This document shows, one piece after another, positions 16,055-24,187 of a stretch of DNA of 34,062 bases. Source of the stretch: JAYRGC01 sp041908065 (lineage in GTDB: Bacteria; Pseudomonadota; Alphaproteobacteria; UBA9219); contig JAYRGC010000036.1 in assembly GCA_041908065.1 (NCBI GenBank), positions 1 through 34,062 of the forward strand, in the 5' to 3' direction. The notes under the pieces were generated by a model. It had not been told where the DNA came from and made no database searches. It saw only the letters and a program-made list of their open reading frames with translations. Both the position numbers and the translations under genes were made by a program. Position 1 is the first letter of the stretch. Every line of letters begins with the position of its first letter.

Positions 16055-16756
16055 ATGCAGATAGATATGCGCGTGATGGAGCTTTTGTCCTCCAGAATAT
16101 GCCACGATATAATCAGTCCGGTCAGCGCGATAAGCAACGGGGTCGAGCTGATAGAGGATATCGGCGGCTCGGTGGTTGACGAGGCCATGAAGCTGATAGG
16201 CGACAGCGTTGGACATGCGTCGCGTCGCCTTAGGCTGTTCCGCATGGCTTATGGCCGTGCCGGAAGCGAGGAAAACCTTCCGGCACGCGATGTCCGTCAG
16301 GTCGTCGAGCAATATATGGCTGGAGGCAAGGTCAAGCTGGATTGGCCTGAAAACGCCATAGGCGATGGAATTGTCGCCTCCAAGGGCGCGCTGAAGGTGA
16401 TTATAAACCTGATAATCGTGGGCGAGGAGCTTCTGGCCTATGGCGGAGGCATATCCATACGTTCGTCGGACGACGGCAAAAAGTGCGACATAGAAGTGAC
16501 AGGTCGGAACGCTCGGATGTCGGAGCAGATACAATCCGCTTTGGAGGGCAATTCCACTGTTGAAGAGATAACTCCTCGTAGCGTACAATCATACGTGACG
16601 GGGAGATTCGCGGCCTGCTTCGGGTTGATTCTCCGTCATTCCTCACCTGCGGAGGATCGCGTCGAATTCGCGTTGTCCGCATCTGCCGATCAAGTATCCG
16701 ATGGCGATGGTAAAGCAGTTTCGATGGAGCCGATCGCCAGCACGGCTTCGGTTTGA
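16055..16756 (+). CDS. chpT: ChpT-like histidine phosphotransferase
   Basis: In Caulobacter and relatives ChpT passes phosphate from the kinase CckA to CtrA and CpdR. This 233-residue protein has the DHp-like phosphorylation helix with SRICHDIISPVSAISNG (His17) and a degenerate ATPase-like C-terminal domain, as in the ChpT/DUF2328 family. ATG 16055 follows GGGAGG at eight bases; an in-frame TTG at 16019 lies inside the terminator and was rejected. The gene lies 136 bases upstream of the hybrid cheA and reads the same way, so it may instead, or also, take phosphate from the CheA system. That link is inference from position. The C-terminal 30 residues are low complexity. Confidence 0.85.
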   Translation: MQIDMRVMELLSSRICHDIISPVSAISNGVELIEDIGGSVVDEAMKLIGDSVGHASRRLRLFRMAYGRAGSEENLPARDVRQVVEQYMAGGKVKLDWPENAIGDGIVASKGALKVIINLIIVGEELLAYGGGISIRSSDDGKKCDIEVTGRNARMSEQIQSALEGNSTVEEITPRSVQSYVTGRFAACFGLILRHSSPAEDRVEFALSASADQVSDGDGKAVSMEPIASTASV

Positions 16757-16892
16757 CGCTTTGTGATTTCCTCTCGCGTCGTTGCGCTTGCTGACGGGCG
16801 GTCGAGATGAATACGGTTGAATGTTGTCGATGTAGATGTTCGTTAATCCTTCCTGGCCATGATAGGCCATTCCCGCCCTTACCCTTTCCTAG

Positions 16893-19544
16893 ATGGATGA
16901 CGCCATGGACGATCTGCTTAGAGAATTTCTCACCGAAACCACGGAGAGCATTGCCCAGATAGATGTGGAGCTGGTCAAGCTGGAGCAAAACCCCAATAAT
17001 CCGGAGTTGCTCAGCAGCATTTTCCGCCTCGTTCATACGGTCAAGGGAACCTGCGGGTTTTTGGGGTTGCCGCGTCTGGAGCACGTCGCGCATGCCGCCG
17101 AGAATATACTGGGAAAATTCAGGGACGGAGAGCTGCCGGTAACCCCGCACGCTGTCAGCCTTATCCTCAGGTCTATAGACACGATCAAGAGCCTTATGGC
17201 CGTGCTCGAAGAAACCGAATCCGAGCCGGCGGGCGATGACAAGGATCTTATAAACGAATTGAACGCGATGGCGGAAGGCGGGGCGGCGGGGGTAGGTTCC
17301 TCTGCGCCGCAGGAGGCTTCCGATAAAGGCGAGGGCGAAGAAATGTCGGATGGCGGCAGTGGCGATGAAATCGGCGCGGTTTCCGCCGAGACAGAGACAG
17401 GTGAAGACGCTGGCAAGGCCGCCGCTCAGTCGGTGCCGGTATCGAAAAAGCAGGAGTTGAAACCGGTCGAGGAACATACGGCCAAGGAATCGGCCATCGC
17501 CAGCCAATCGATTCGCGTCAGCGTGGATCAGCTGGAAAACTTGATGGTTATAGCCAGCGAGCTGGTTTTGACCCGCAATCAGTTGATGCAGATACTCCGT
17601 AGCCAAAAAGACAGCCCGTTCGCCACACCCCTTCAACGTTTGAACCACGTCACGTCGGAACTTCAAGAAGGCGTGATGAAGACGCGAATGCAGCCTATAG
17701 GCAACGCATGGTCGAAACTGCCTCGTATTGTGCGCGATTTATCGGTCGAGCTTGGCAAGAAAATAGACTTGCAGATGATAGGGGCGGAAACTGAATTGGA
17801 TAGGCAAGTATTGGAGCTGATCAAGGATCCGTTGACCCACATGGTGCGTAACTCCGCCGATCACGGAATAGAGGTTCCGGCGGATCGCTTGCGCGCCGGA
17901 AAGTCGGAATTGGGAACAATAACCCTGAACGCCTATCACGAAGGCGGCCACATCATCATAGAAATAAGCGACGATGGGCGCGGGCTTGCTATCGAAAAGA
18001 TAAAGGCCAAGGCGTTGCAGAACGGCATAGCCACCGAGTCCGAGATGGCCGGAATGTCGGATCAGCAGATAATGCAGTTTATCTTCCGTCCGGGGTTTTC
18101 CACCGCCGCCAAGGTCACTTCGGTTTCGGGGCGCGGCGTCGGCATGGACGTGGTCAAGACCAATATAGAGAAGCTCGGCGGCACGGTTGATTTGCAATCG
18201 ACCGAGGGCAAGGGATCCCGCTTCCTTATCAAGATACCTTTGACGTTGGCCATCGTTTCGGCGTTGATAGTGGAATGCGCTAAGGAGCGGTTCGCGATTC
18301 CCCAGATAAGCGTTGTGGAGCTGGTTCACGTCTCGGCGCGCAGCGAGTACAAGGTGGAGCATATCAACAGCACTCCGGTGCTGAGGTTGAGGAATCGCCT
18401 GCTTCCTCTGGTGTCTTTGCAGCGCACATTGCAGCTCGGCGACGAGAAGGCCAACTCGGAAAACACCTTCATAGTCGTTATCCATGTGGGCAGCTCGACC
18501 TTCGGCATCATTGTGGATCGCGTGTTCGACACCGAAGAAATTGTCGTGAAGCCTGTCTCGCCGATATTGCGGAACATTTCCGTATTTTCGGGGAATACGA
18601 TACTGGGCGATGGCAGCGTGATCATGATCTTGGATCCGAACGGAATCGCCTCCCATGTCGGCGAAATCGGCGATGGCGGGAGCGCGGCGCACCATAAGAC
18701 CCACGGGGCGCAAAGCGGACGTTCGGACGGCAAGCAGTCATTGCTTTTGTTCCGCGCCGGAAACGCCGCTCCCAAGGCGGTTCCTTTGTCGCTGGTAGCC
18801 CGCCTGGAAGAAGTAGAGGCGGCGGCAGTAGAGTATTCGGATGGCAAGCCGGTGGTGCAATATCGCGGCAAGCTGATGCCGTTGGTTCCGACCGAATCCG
18901 GAGTTGAGGTTAGGAAGGACGGGCAGCAACCCATATTGGTGTTTAGCGATCGCGAGCGCAGCATGGGGTTGATGGTCGACGAGATAATCGACATTCTCGA
19001 AGATAAGTTGCAGATCAATCTTTCGGCGCAGCGCCCGGGTTTCCTCGGTAGTGCCATAATAATGGGCAAGGCCACCGATGTCATAGACACCGGATACTAT
19101 CTGTCTCAGGCTTTCCAAGACTGGTTCGGCGTCAATAGCGACGGCGCGTTCGGCGAGGATACCAGCAAGCGCGTTCTTCTGGTCGACGACAGCCCGTTCT
19201 TCCGCAATCTTTTGGCCCCGTTGTTGACGGTGGCGGGATATGCGGTCACAACGGCGGAGAATCCGGCGCAGGCTCTTAAGATGCAGGAGGATGGCGACGA
19301 TTTCGACGTTATCGTCAGCGACATCGAGATGCCCGGGATGAACGGCTTCGATTTCGCCAGCGCGGTGCGCCGCGAAGGCGGAAGATGGAGCAAACTTCCG
19401 TTCATAGCCTTGTCGTCGCACGCCACTCCGCGCGATCTGGAGAGGGGACGCCAGTCAGGATTTACCGATTATGTGGCTAAGTTCAACCGCGACGCCTTGT
19501 TGACCACTTTGCAACAAGCCTTTGGAAACGCAGGGGGTAACTGA
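16893..19544 (+). CDS. cheA: Hybrid chemotaxis histidine kinase CheA with two CheW-like domains and a receiver
   Basis: Central chemotaxis kinase, 883 residues. Order: HPt domain (about 1-105) with His48 in VHTVKG; an acidic Glu/Gly-rich linker with no P2 domain; dimerisation helices (about 205-270); the ATP-binding domain with N-box HMVRNSADHGIE (316-327), DDGRGL (360-365) and GRGVGMD (413-419); a CheW-like domain (about 450-590); a second CheW-like domain (about 615-745); and a C-terminal receiver with Asp765/Asp766, phosphorylation site Asp810 and Lys863. The built-in receiver suggests an internal phosphate relay or sink. ATG 16905 is an alternative start; neither has a good ribosome site. 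The stop overlaps cheW by one base (TGATG). Confidence 0.96.
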   Translation: MDDAMDDLLREFLTETTESIAQIDVELVKLEQNPNNPELLSSIFRLVHTVKGTCGFLGLPRLEHVAHAAENILGKFRDGELPVTPHAVSLILRSIDTIKSLMAVLEETESEPAGDDKDLINELNAMAEGGAAGVGSSAPQEASDKGEGEEMSDGGSGDEIGAVSAETETGEDAGKAAAQSVPVSKKQELKPVEEHTAKESAIASQSIRVSVDQLENLMVIASELVLTRNQLMQILRSQKDSPFATPLQRLNHVTSELQEGVMKTRMQPIGNAWSKLPRIVRDLSVELGKKIDLQMIGAETELDRQVLELIKDPLTHMVRNSADHGIEVPADRLRAGKSELGTITLNAYHEGGHIIIEISDDGRGLAIEKIKAKALQNGIATESEMAGMSDQQIMQFIFRPGFSTAAKVTSVSGRGVGMDVVKTNIEKLGGTVDLQSTEGKGSRFLIKIPLTLAIVSALIVECAKERFAIPQISVVELVHVSARSEYKVEHINSTPVLRLRNRLLPLVSLQRTLQLGDEKANSENTFIVVIHVGSSTFGIIVDRVFDTEEIVVKPVSPILRNISVFSGNTILGDGSVIMILDPNGIASHVGEIGDGGSAAHHKTHGAQSGRSDGKQSLLLFRAGNAAPKAVPLSLVARLEEVEAAAVEYSDGKPVVQYRGKLMPLVPTESGVEVRKDGQQPILVFSDRERSMGLMVDEIIDILEDKLQINLSAQRPGFLGSAIIMGKATDVIDTGYYLSQAFQDWFGVNSDGAFGEDTSKRVLLVDDSPFFRNLLAPLLTVAGYAVTTAENPAQALKMQEDGDDFDVIVSDIEMPGMNGFDFASAVRREGGRWSKLPFIALSSHATPRDLERGRQSGFTDYVAKFNRDALLTTLQQAFGNAGGN

Positions 19545-20053
19545 TGAGCAATTCCGAAACGAACGAACCTTCGAAGTCTTCCTCACGTTCGCTGGAGGTG
19601 GTCGAAAAGCAGGCTACGAATGAATTCGTCACTATGACGATAGAAAATCAGACCTTTGGAATCCCCGTGCTTCAGGTTCAGGACGTGTTGGGGCCGCAGC
19701 GGATAACGCGGGTTCCTTTAGCCCCGCGCGAGGTCGCCGGTTCGCTGAACCTTCGTGGCCGCATAGTCACGGCCATAGACGTAAGGGTGCGGCTGGGGCT
19801 TCCCAGCAGCGGCAATAGCGAAAACGATATGAGCATAGTCGTGGATTACGACGGCGAGTTTTATAGCCTGATAGTGGATCAGGTTGGCGAGGTCATGTCC
19901 CTTCCGGCGACGGATTTCGAGAAGAATCCTTCCACCATGGACGAACGCTGGCGCGAGGTTTCCGACGGCGTGTATCGCCTTAAGGACGCTTTGTTGATAG
20001 TTTTGGACGTCAAGCGTCTATTGAATCACGAGGCTTTGGGCATCGCGGCTTAG
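19544..20053 (+). CDS. cheW: Chemotaxis coupling protein CheW
   Basis: Adapter linking CheA to chemoreceptors at the inner membrane. The 169-residue product has a short Ser-rich N-terminus and one CheW domain (about 25-165) with the motifs FGIPVLQVQDVLG, PREVAGSLNLRGRIV and YSLIVDQVGEVM. It is translationally coupled to cheA by a TGATG overlap, and GGGGGTAA lies just upstream. Repeat copy 6 follows 34 bases after the stop. No chemoreceptor gene is in the window. Confidence 0.96.
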   Translation: MSNSETNEPSKSSSRSLEVVEKQATNEFVTMTIENQTFGIPVLQVQDVLGPQRITRVPLAPREVAGSLNLRGRIVTAIDVRVRLGLPSSGNSENDMSIVVDYDGEFYSLIVDQVGEVMSLPATDFEKNPSTMDERWREVSDGVYRLKDALLIVLDVKRLLNHEALGIAA

Positions 20054-20087
20054 CTGTTTAGCGGGCTCCGCTTGCCAACCTTATCGC

Positions 20088-20269
20088 GGCTCTTACGCAA
20101 AACGGGTGGGTAGGGTCGTCATTGCGAGCCGCCTTCTTCTGGCGGCGAAGCAATCCAGAGCCGTTGCGCCTATGGCACTGGATTGCTTCGCCGCCAAGGG
20201 GCGGCTCGCAATGACGGTGCTTGCTGCCCGCTTTGCTGCAAAATTATCCATAAATTTCGCGTAAGAGCC
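20088..20269. repeat. Interspersed palindromic repeat, copy 6 (complete short-type element)
   Basis: The cleanest full-length copy, 182 bp between the convergent cheW and argC. The left end GGCTCTTACGC and right end GCGTAAGAGCC are exact inverse complements over 11 bases and similar over about 25. The short-type core is 20118-20215: outer stem GTCATTGCGAGCC, left hairpin GCCGCC / GGCGGC, central stem GAAGCAATCCAG / CTGGATTGCTTC, right hairpin GCCGCC-AAGG-GGCGGC. No tandem hairpin units are present. No clear target-site duplication is seen at the borders. Confidence 0.92.
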
Positions 20270-20285
20270 GTGAAGCGCGGGCTAT

Positions 20286-21332
20286 TCAGGGAAACATCGC
20301 CGTTTGTTCAAGCGCGGCGGATTCGGGGAAGCCGAACATGATGTTCATGTTTTGCACCGCCTGTCCCGAAGCTCCTTTGATCAGATTGTCGATAGCACTT
20401 AGGAGGATGATCCTGCCAGAAGGGCGGTCGGCTAGTACATTTATCTGGCAAAGGTTGGTTCCGCGCACATGGCGGGTGCTGGGCAAGCGCGAGGGAGGCA
20501 GAAGTTCCACGAAACGCTCGCCGGAATAGGCGGATTCTAAGGCGGCGCGGGCGTCGGCGACGGTGGCCTTGCCCGACAGGCGGGCGTACGTGGTGGCCAA
20601 AATGCCGCGATTTATCGGCACAAGATGGGGAGTGAAGCTGACGATTATTTCGCGCCCCGCCGCTTCGGAAAGCCCTTGCTCGATCTCCGGCGTGTGGCGG
20701 TGGGAGGCTACGCCGTAGGCCTGAAAGCCTTCGGCCACCTCGCAGAACAGGCTTCCGGTCTTAAGCTCGCGCCCCGCGCCGCTGTTTCCCGACTTCGCGT
20801 CTATCACGATGTCGTCGCTTGCGACGATTCCGGCTTTTAAAAGAGGCAACAGCGGCAGTTGCGCCGCCGTCGGATAACACCCGGGATTGGCCACCAGCCG
20901 CGCTTTCTTTATCAGGTCGCGGTGCGCTTCAGGCAGTCCATACACCGCCATAGGTTGCAAGCGCGGCGCGGCATGGGGCTGGCCGTACCATTTTTCATAA
21001 GTCGCGGTGTCGGAAAGGCGGAAATCCGCCGACAAATCCACGACGCGAGTTTTTTCCGGCAACGCGGCCACGAGGCTTTGCGCCTTGCCGTGGGGAACGG
21101 CGCAGAACACGAGGTCGATGGCGGAAAAATCCACACCATCTACGCGGCGGAGATCCGGCAAGCGGCAAGACGATAGGTGGGGAAACACCGCGCCTATCGG
21201 TTGTCCCGCGCTTTTTTCGGCGATCAGGGCGGAAATGGCCACATGGGGATGGGGCAGGAGGAGCCGTATCAGCTCGGCTCCGGTGTATCCGCTAGCTCCG
21301 GCAATGGCGACGTTTATTTTTGCGGCATTCAT
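20286..21332 (-). CDS. argC: N-acetyl-gamma-glutamyl-phosphate reductase
   Basis: Third step of arginine synthesis: NADPH-dependent reduction of N-acetylglutamyl phosphate to the semialdehyde. The 348-residue product has the nucleotide-binding motif GASGYTGAELIRLL at the N-terminus, the catalytic Cys152 in VANPGCYPTAA and the downstream HRHTPEIEQ motif. It is a standard type-1 enzyme for which 310-350 residues is usual. It starts 15 bases after the small secreted-protein gene, so it is probably the last gene of a secG-hypothetical-argC operon. In many alphaproteobacteria argC follows rpsI; here it does not. Confidence 0.97.
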   Translation of the reverse strand: MNAAKINVAIAGASGYTGAELIRLLLPHPHVAISALIAEKSAGQPIGAVFPHLSSCRLPDLRRVDGVDFSAIDLVFCAVPHGKAQSLVAALPEKTRVVDLSADFRLSDTATYEKWYGQPHAAPRLQPMAVYGLPEAHRDLIKKARLVANPGCYPTAAQLPLLPLLKAGIVASDDIVIDAKSGNSGAGRELKTGSLFCEVAEGFQAYGVASHRHTPEIEQGLSEAAGREIIVSFTPHLVPINRGILATTYARLSGKATVADARAALESAYSGERFVELLPPSRLPSTRHVRGTNLCQINVLADRPSGRIILLSAIDNLIKGASGQAVQNMNIMFGFPESAALEQTAMFP

Positions 21333-21347
21333 GGCGGAGCCCCTAGT

Positions 21348-21662
21348 TTACTTGTCAGCGGACGATTGCAGCGGGCGCATCAAATTGCACAGGCTGCCGC
21401 TGCATTTAATCAGCAAGGCGTCGGGCGGCTTGGCCTTGCCTTCTTCGGCCTTCATGTCCGGCATGGCGCAATCGACGCGATAGACGGTGGTTCCGTCGGC
21501 CCCCAAGGTTTGGCTGAAGACCGCGATTTTCTTGGGCAGACAGTTGTTCAATCTTGCCACTTCGCGGGCTTCGGCTTGCGAGGCGGCGTGGACGTCTTGG
21601 GGTAACGCGACCGCCGCCAAAGCGGCCATGAACAGCGACGTGACCGCCAAGCATCTCATCAT
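21348..21662 (-). CDS. Small secreted protein with four cysteines (unknown function)
   Basis: I do not recognise this family. The 104-residue product has a signal peptide (hydrophobic residues 5-20, likely cut after VHA near residue 26) and then Cys41, Cys65, Cys87 and Cys92, enough for two disulfides in the periplasm. The C-terminal half contains DALLIKCSGSLCNL. Its start overlaps the secG stop by four bases, so translation is probably coupled. Association with argC and secG gives no functional clue. No membrane anchor is seen after the signal peptide. Confidence 0.75.
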   Translation of the reverse strand: MMRCLAVTSLFMAALAAVALPQDVHAASQAEAREVARLNNCLPKKIAVFSQTLGADGTTVYRVDCAMPDMKAEEGKAKPPDALLIKCSGSLCNLMRPLQSSADK

Positions 21663-22111
21663 TTTGAAACCGGCACAGTCGGTTCGCCGGAGGACTTTTT
21701 CGCGCCGGATTTGGCTGGCTTTTCAGGCGCGGCCTTGGATGCAGCCGGAGCCGGATTAGCCGCAGGAATCGGCGCAGGCGCAGTCGGCGCGGCGTCGGGG
21801 GGCGATTTTTGTTCCGATTGCTCGGTCTGCTCTTGCTTGGAGGATTCCGCCGCAGCTTCGGCGTTGGCGCGGTGTTTGGATCCGGCCATGATGCCCAAAA
21901 CGAGGCTGGTGCATATGAACAAAGTGGCGATTATCGAAGTGGCGCGGGTCATTATGTTGGCCGATCCCTTGGCGGTGAACAGCCCGCCCATGGTTCCGCC
22001 CCCGCCGCCGCCCATCAACCCGCCCCCGTCTTGGGAGGTTTTTTGCAGCAAAATTACGATCACCAAAGCCACGGCCAGCATAAGGTGTATAACCAGCAAC
22101 ACGTTTTCCAT
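21659..22111 (-). CDS. secG: Protein translocase subunit SecG
   Basis: Small membrane subunit of the SecYEG channel. The 150-residue product has two hydrophobic segments (about 3-22 and 50-72) separated by the conserved Gly-rich stretch SQDGGGLMGGGG that marks SecG. A long Ala/Pro/Lys-rich tail (about 75-150) is longer than in E. coli but common in alphaproteobacteria. It is the first gene of the minus-strand operon, divergent from atpD. A small inverted repeat GTTTAT / ATAAAC at 22183-22199 lies in the shared upstream region. Confidence 0.93.
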   Translation of the reverse strand: MENVLLVIHLMLAVALVIVILLQKTSQDGGGLMGGGGGGTMGGLFTAKGSANIMTRATSIIATLFICTSLVLGIMAGSKHRANAEAAAESSKQEQTEQSEQKSPPDAAPTAPAPIPAANPAPAASKAAPEKPAKSGAKKSSGEPTVPVSK

Positions 22112-22254
22112 GAGATAAAATCCGCACTTGCCCAGAATTTAAACGCAGCCGACGACCATGCCGACGCTCGGTGTTTATTTATGATAAACCGCAGCGAAAA
22201 TCCAGAACCATCTTGCGCCGCGCCTATTATGTGGCCGGACAGCCCAGATAGGCA

Positions 22255-22283
22255 TTGTCAAGCCATCGCCCCTTGATTATAAC
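22255..22283 (+). promoter_or_regulatory. Probable promoter of atpDC
   Basis: TTGTCA, a 17-base spacer and TATAAC, ending 42 bases before the atpD ATG. Five of six bases match in each hexamer. Its presence supports atpD-atpC as an independent transcription unit rather than the tail of a larger atp operon. Confidence 0.65.
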
Positions 22284-22325
22284 TTCGGCGCATTGGGTTT
22301 ACGGTTTTTACGGGGACAGAGGAAC

Positions 22326-23750
22326 ATGCAGAACGCCACCGCTCAGGGTTATGTGACGCAGATAACGGGCGCGGTCGTCGACGTGCGCTTCGACGGCAAG
22401 CTGCCGTCCATATTGAACGCCCTTTACACCGAGAACGAGGGGCGGCGTCTGGTTCTGGAAGTCGCGCAGCACTTGGGCGAAAACACCGTCCGCGCCATAG
22501 CGATGGATACCACCGACGGCATGGTGCGCGGCCAAAAGGTCACCGATTCCGGCAACCCGATCATGGTTCCGGTGGGGCCTGAGACTCTGGGGCGCATTCT
22601 GAACGTGGTGGGCGAGGCGGTGGACGAACGCGGCCCCGTGTTGGCGAAAAAGGTTCTGCCCATCCACCGCGACGCGCCGGAGTTCGTGGAGCAATCGACC
22701 GAGCAGCAGATGCTGGTCACCGGAATCAAGGTTGTGGATTTGTTGGCTCCTTACGCTCGCGGCGGAAAAATCGGACTGTTCGGCGGCGCGGGCGTTGGCA
22801 AGACCGTGCTTATTCAGGAATTGATCAACAACGTCGCCAAGGCGCACGGCGGATACTCGGTGTTCGCCGGAGTGGGCGAGCGGACTCGCGAAGGCAACGA
22901 CCTTTATCACGAGATGAAAGACGCCGGAATCATCAAGACCGACGGCCCGGGATCCAAGGTGGCCTTGGTTTACGGCCAGATGAACGAGCCGCCCGGCGCG
23001 CGCGCGCGCGTCGCCTTGACGGGGTTGACGCTGGCAGAATACTTCCGCGACGATGAAGGCCAAGACGTTCTGTTCTTTATCGACAATATCTTCCGTTTCA
23101 CTCAGGCCGGATCGGAAGTCTCGGCGTTGCTGGGGCGCATCCCCTCCGCCGTGGGTTACCAGCCGACTCTGGCCACCGATATGGGGGCGTTGCAGGAACG
23201 CATCACCACCACTCGCAAAGGATCCATCACTTCGGTGCAGGCCATTTACGTTCCGGCGGACGACTTGACCGATCCCGCGCCCGCCACCTCGTTCGCGCAC
23301 CTTGACGCCACCACCGTGTTGTCGCGTCAGATCGCCGAGCTGGGGATTTATCCCGCCGTGGATCCGTTGGACAGCACCAGCCGTGTGTTGGATCCGCGCG
23401 TTGTCGGCAAGGAACATTACGAAGTGGCGCGTTCGGTGCAAAAGGTTCTGCAAACCTATAAATCGCTGCAAGACATCATCGCCATCTTGGGCATGGACGA
23501 GTTGTCGGAGGAAGACCGCCTTGTCGTGGCGCGCGCCCGCAAGATCCAGCGTTTCCTGTCGCAGCCGTTCCATGTGGCCGAGGTGTTTACCGGAGCCCCG
23601 GGCGTGTTCGTCAAGATCGAAGACACGATTCGCGGCTTCAAGGGCATCGTGAACGGCGAGTACGACAATTTGCCGGAATCCGCGTTCTATATGGTGGGAA
23701 CCATCGAAGAAGCCGTGGCCAAAGCCCGCAAGATGGCGGAGGCGGCGTAA
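22326..23750 (+). CDS. atpD: ATP synthase F1 subunit beta
   Basis: Catalytic subunit of the F1 headpiece on the inner membrane. With ATG 22326 (behind AGAGGA) the product has 474 residues, as usual; the frame extends to 22293 without reason to use it. Motifs: Walker A GGAGVGKT at 153-160, catalytic Glu185 in GVGERTREGNDLY, the nucleotide-site stretch ALLGRIPSAVGYQPTLATDMG at about 270-290, and DELSEED near 390. Only atpC follows; atpH, atpA and atpG, which normally precede atpD, are absent from the 214 bases upstream and from the window. Confidence 0.98.
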   Translation: MQNATAQGYVTQITGAVVDVRFDGKLPSILNALYTENEGRRLVLEVAQHLGENTVRAIAMDTTDGMVRGQKVTDSGNPIMVPVGPETLGRILNVVGEAVDERGPVLAKKVLPIHRDAPEFVEQSTEQQMLVTGIKVVDLLAPYARGGKIGLFGGAGVGKTVLIQELINNVAKAHGGYSVFAGVGERTREGNDLYHEMKDAGIIKTDGPGSKVALVYGQMNEPPGARARVALTGLTLAEYFRDDEGQDVLFFIDNIFRFTQAGSEVSALLGRIPSAVGYQPTLATDMGALQERITTTRKGSITSVQAIYVPADDLTDPAPATSFAHLDATTVLSRQIAELGIYPAVDPLDSTSRVLDPRVVGKEHYEVARSVQKVLQTYKSLQDIIAILGMDELSEEDRLVVARARKIQRFLSQPFHVAEVFTGAPGVFVKIEDTIRGFKGIVNGEYDNLPESAFYMVGTIEEAVAKARKMAEAA

Positions 23751-23754
23751 TCAA

Positions 23755-24180
23755 ATGAGCGCGAACGCGTCGGGAAAGCTGTTGGTCGAACTGGTCTCGC
23801 CGGAAAAGCTGGTGATGAAGCGCGAGGCCGCCATGGTCGTGATCCCGGGCGGGGAAGGCGACTACGGCGTTCTGCCCGATCACGCTCCGATGATCACTAC
23901 GGTTCGCGCCGGAGTGGTGGGGATATATTCGTCCCCTGACGATGTTTCACCAGAAAAGGTTTTTGTCGAAGGCGGTTTTGCCGAAGTGTCGGGGGAACGT
24001 TGCTCGGTGTTGGCTAATACCGCTGTTCCTCTGGCTGACGTGGACGTCAAAAAGCTGGAAGACGATATTTCTTCGTTGAAAAGCGGAATGGCCGATATGG
24101 AGCGGGCGACCGAACGCGCCGCGTCGGAAAAAAGGCTGGCGATTTTGCAGGCTTTGCTTTCGTCCGTAAAAGGCGGTTGA
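23755..24180 (+). CDS. atpC: ATP synthase F1 subunit epsilon
   Basis: Subunit of the central stalk that couples rotation and can inhibit ATP hydrolysis. The 141-residue product has the N-terminal beta-sandwich pattern (LVELVSPEKLVMKREA, then GDYGVLPDHAPMIT) and a C-terminal helical part (about 95-141). It begins four bases after the atpD stop, with GGAGGCGGCG inside the atpD end acting as the likely ribosome site. Repeat copy 7 begins seven bases after the stop codon. Confidence 0.97.
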   Translation: MSANASGKLLVELVSPEKLVMKREAAMVVIPGGEGDYGVLPDHAPMITTVRAGVVGIYSSPDDVSPEKVFVEGGFAEVSGERCSVLANTAVPLADVDVKKLEDDISSLKSGMADMERATERAASEKRLAILQALLSSVKGG

Positions 24181-24187
24181 ACTATCC

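Noticed and set aside
16757..16892. Possible short gene or regulatory RNA between chpT and cheA
   Set aside because: Only a five-base inverted repeat (TGGCC / GGCCA) and a short frame running into cheA were seen; neither is supported.
17739..18713. Minus-strand open frames opposite cheA
   Set aside because: Shadow frames of the cheA gene, with no supporting start signals.
20118..20215. Cloverleaf-like repeat core as a tRNA
   Set aside because: It has four paired arms but none of the conserved tRNA loop bases (such as the T-loop GTTCRANTC), the central arm is too long, and it recurs in nearly the same form ten times.
22308..23573. Long minus-strand open frame opposite atpD
   Set aside because: Antisense shadow of atpD, which is certain; the predicted protein has no domain and odd composition.
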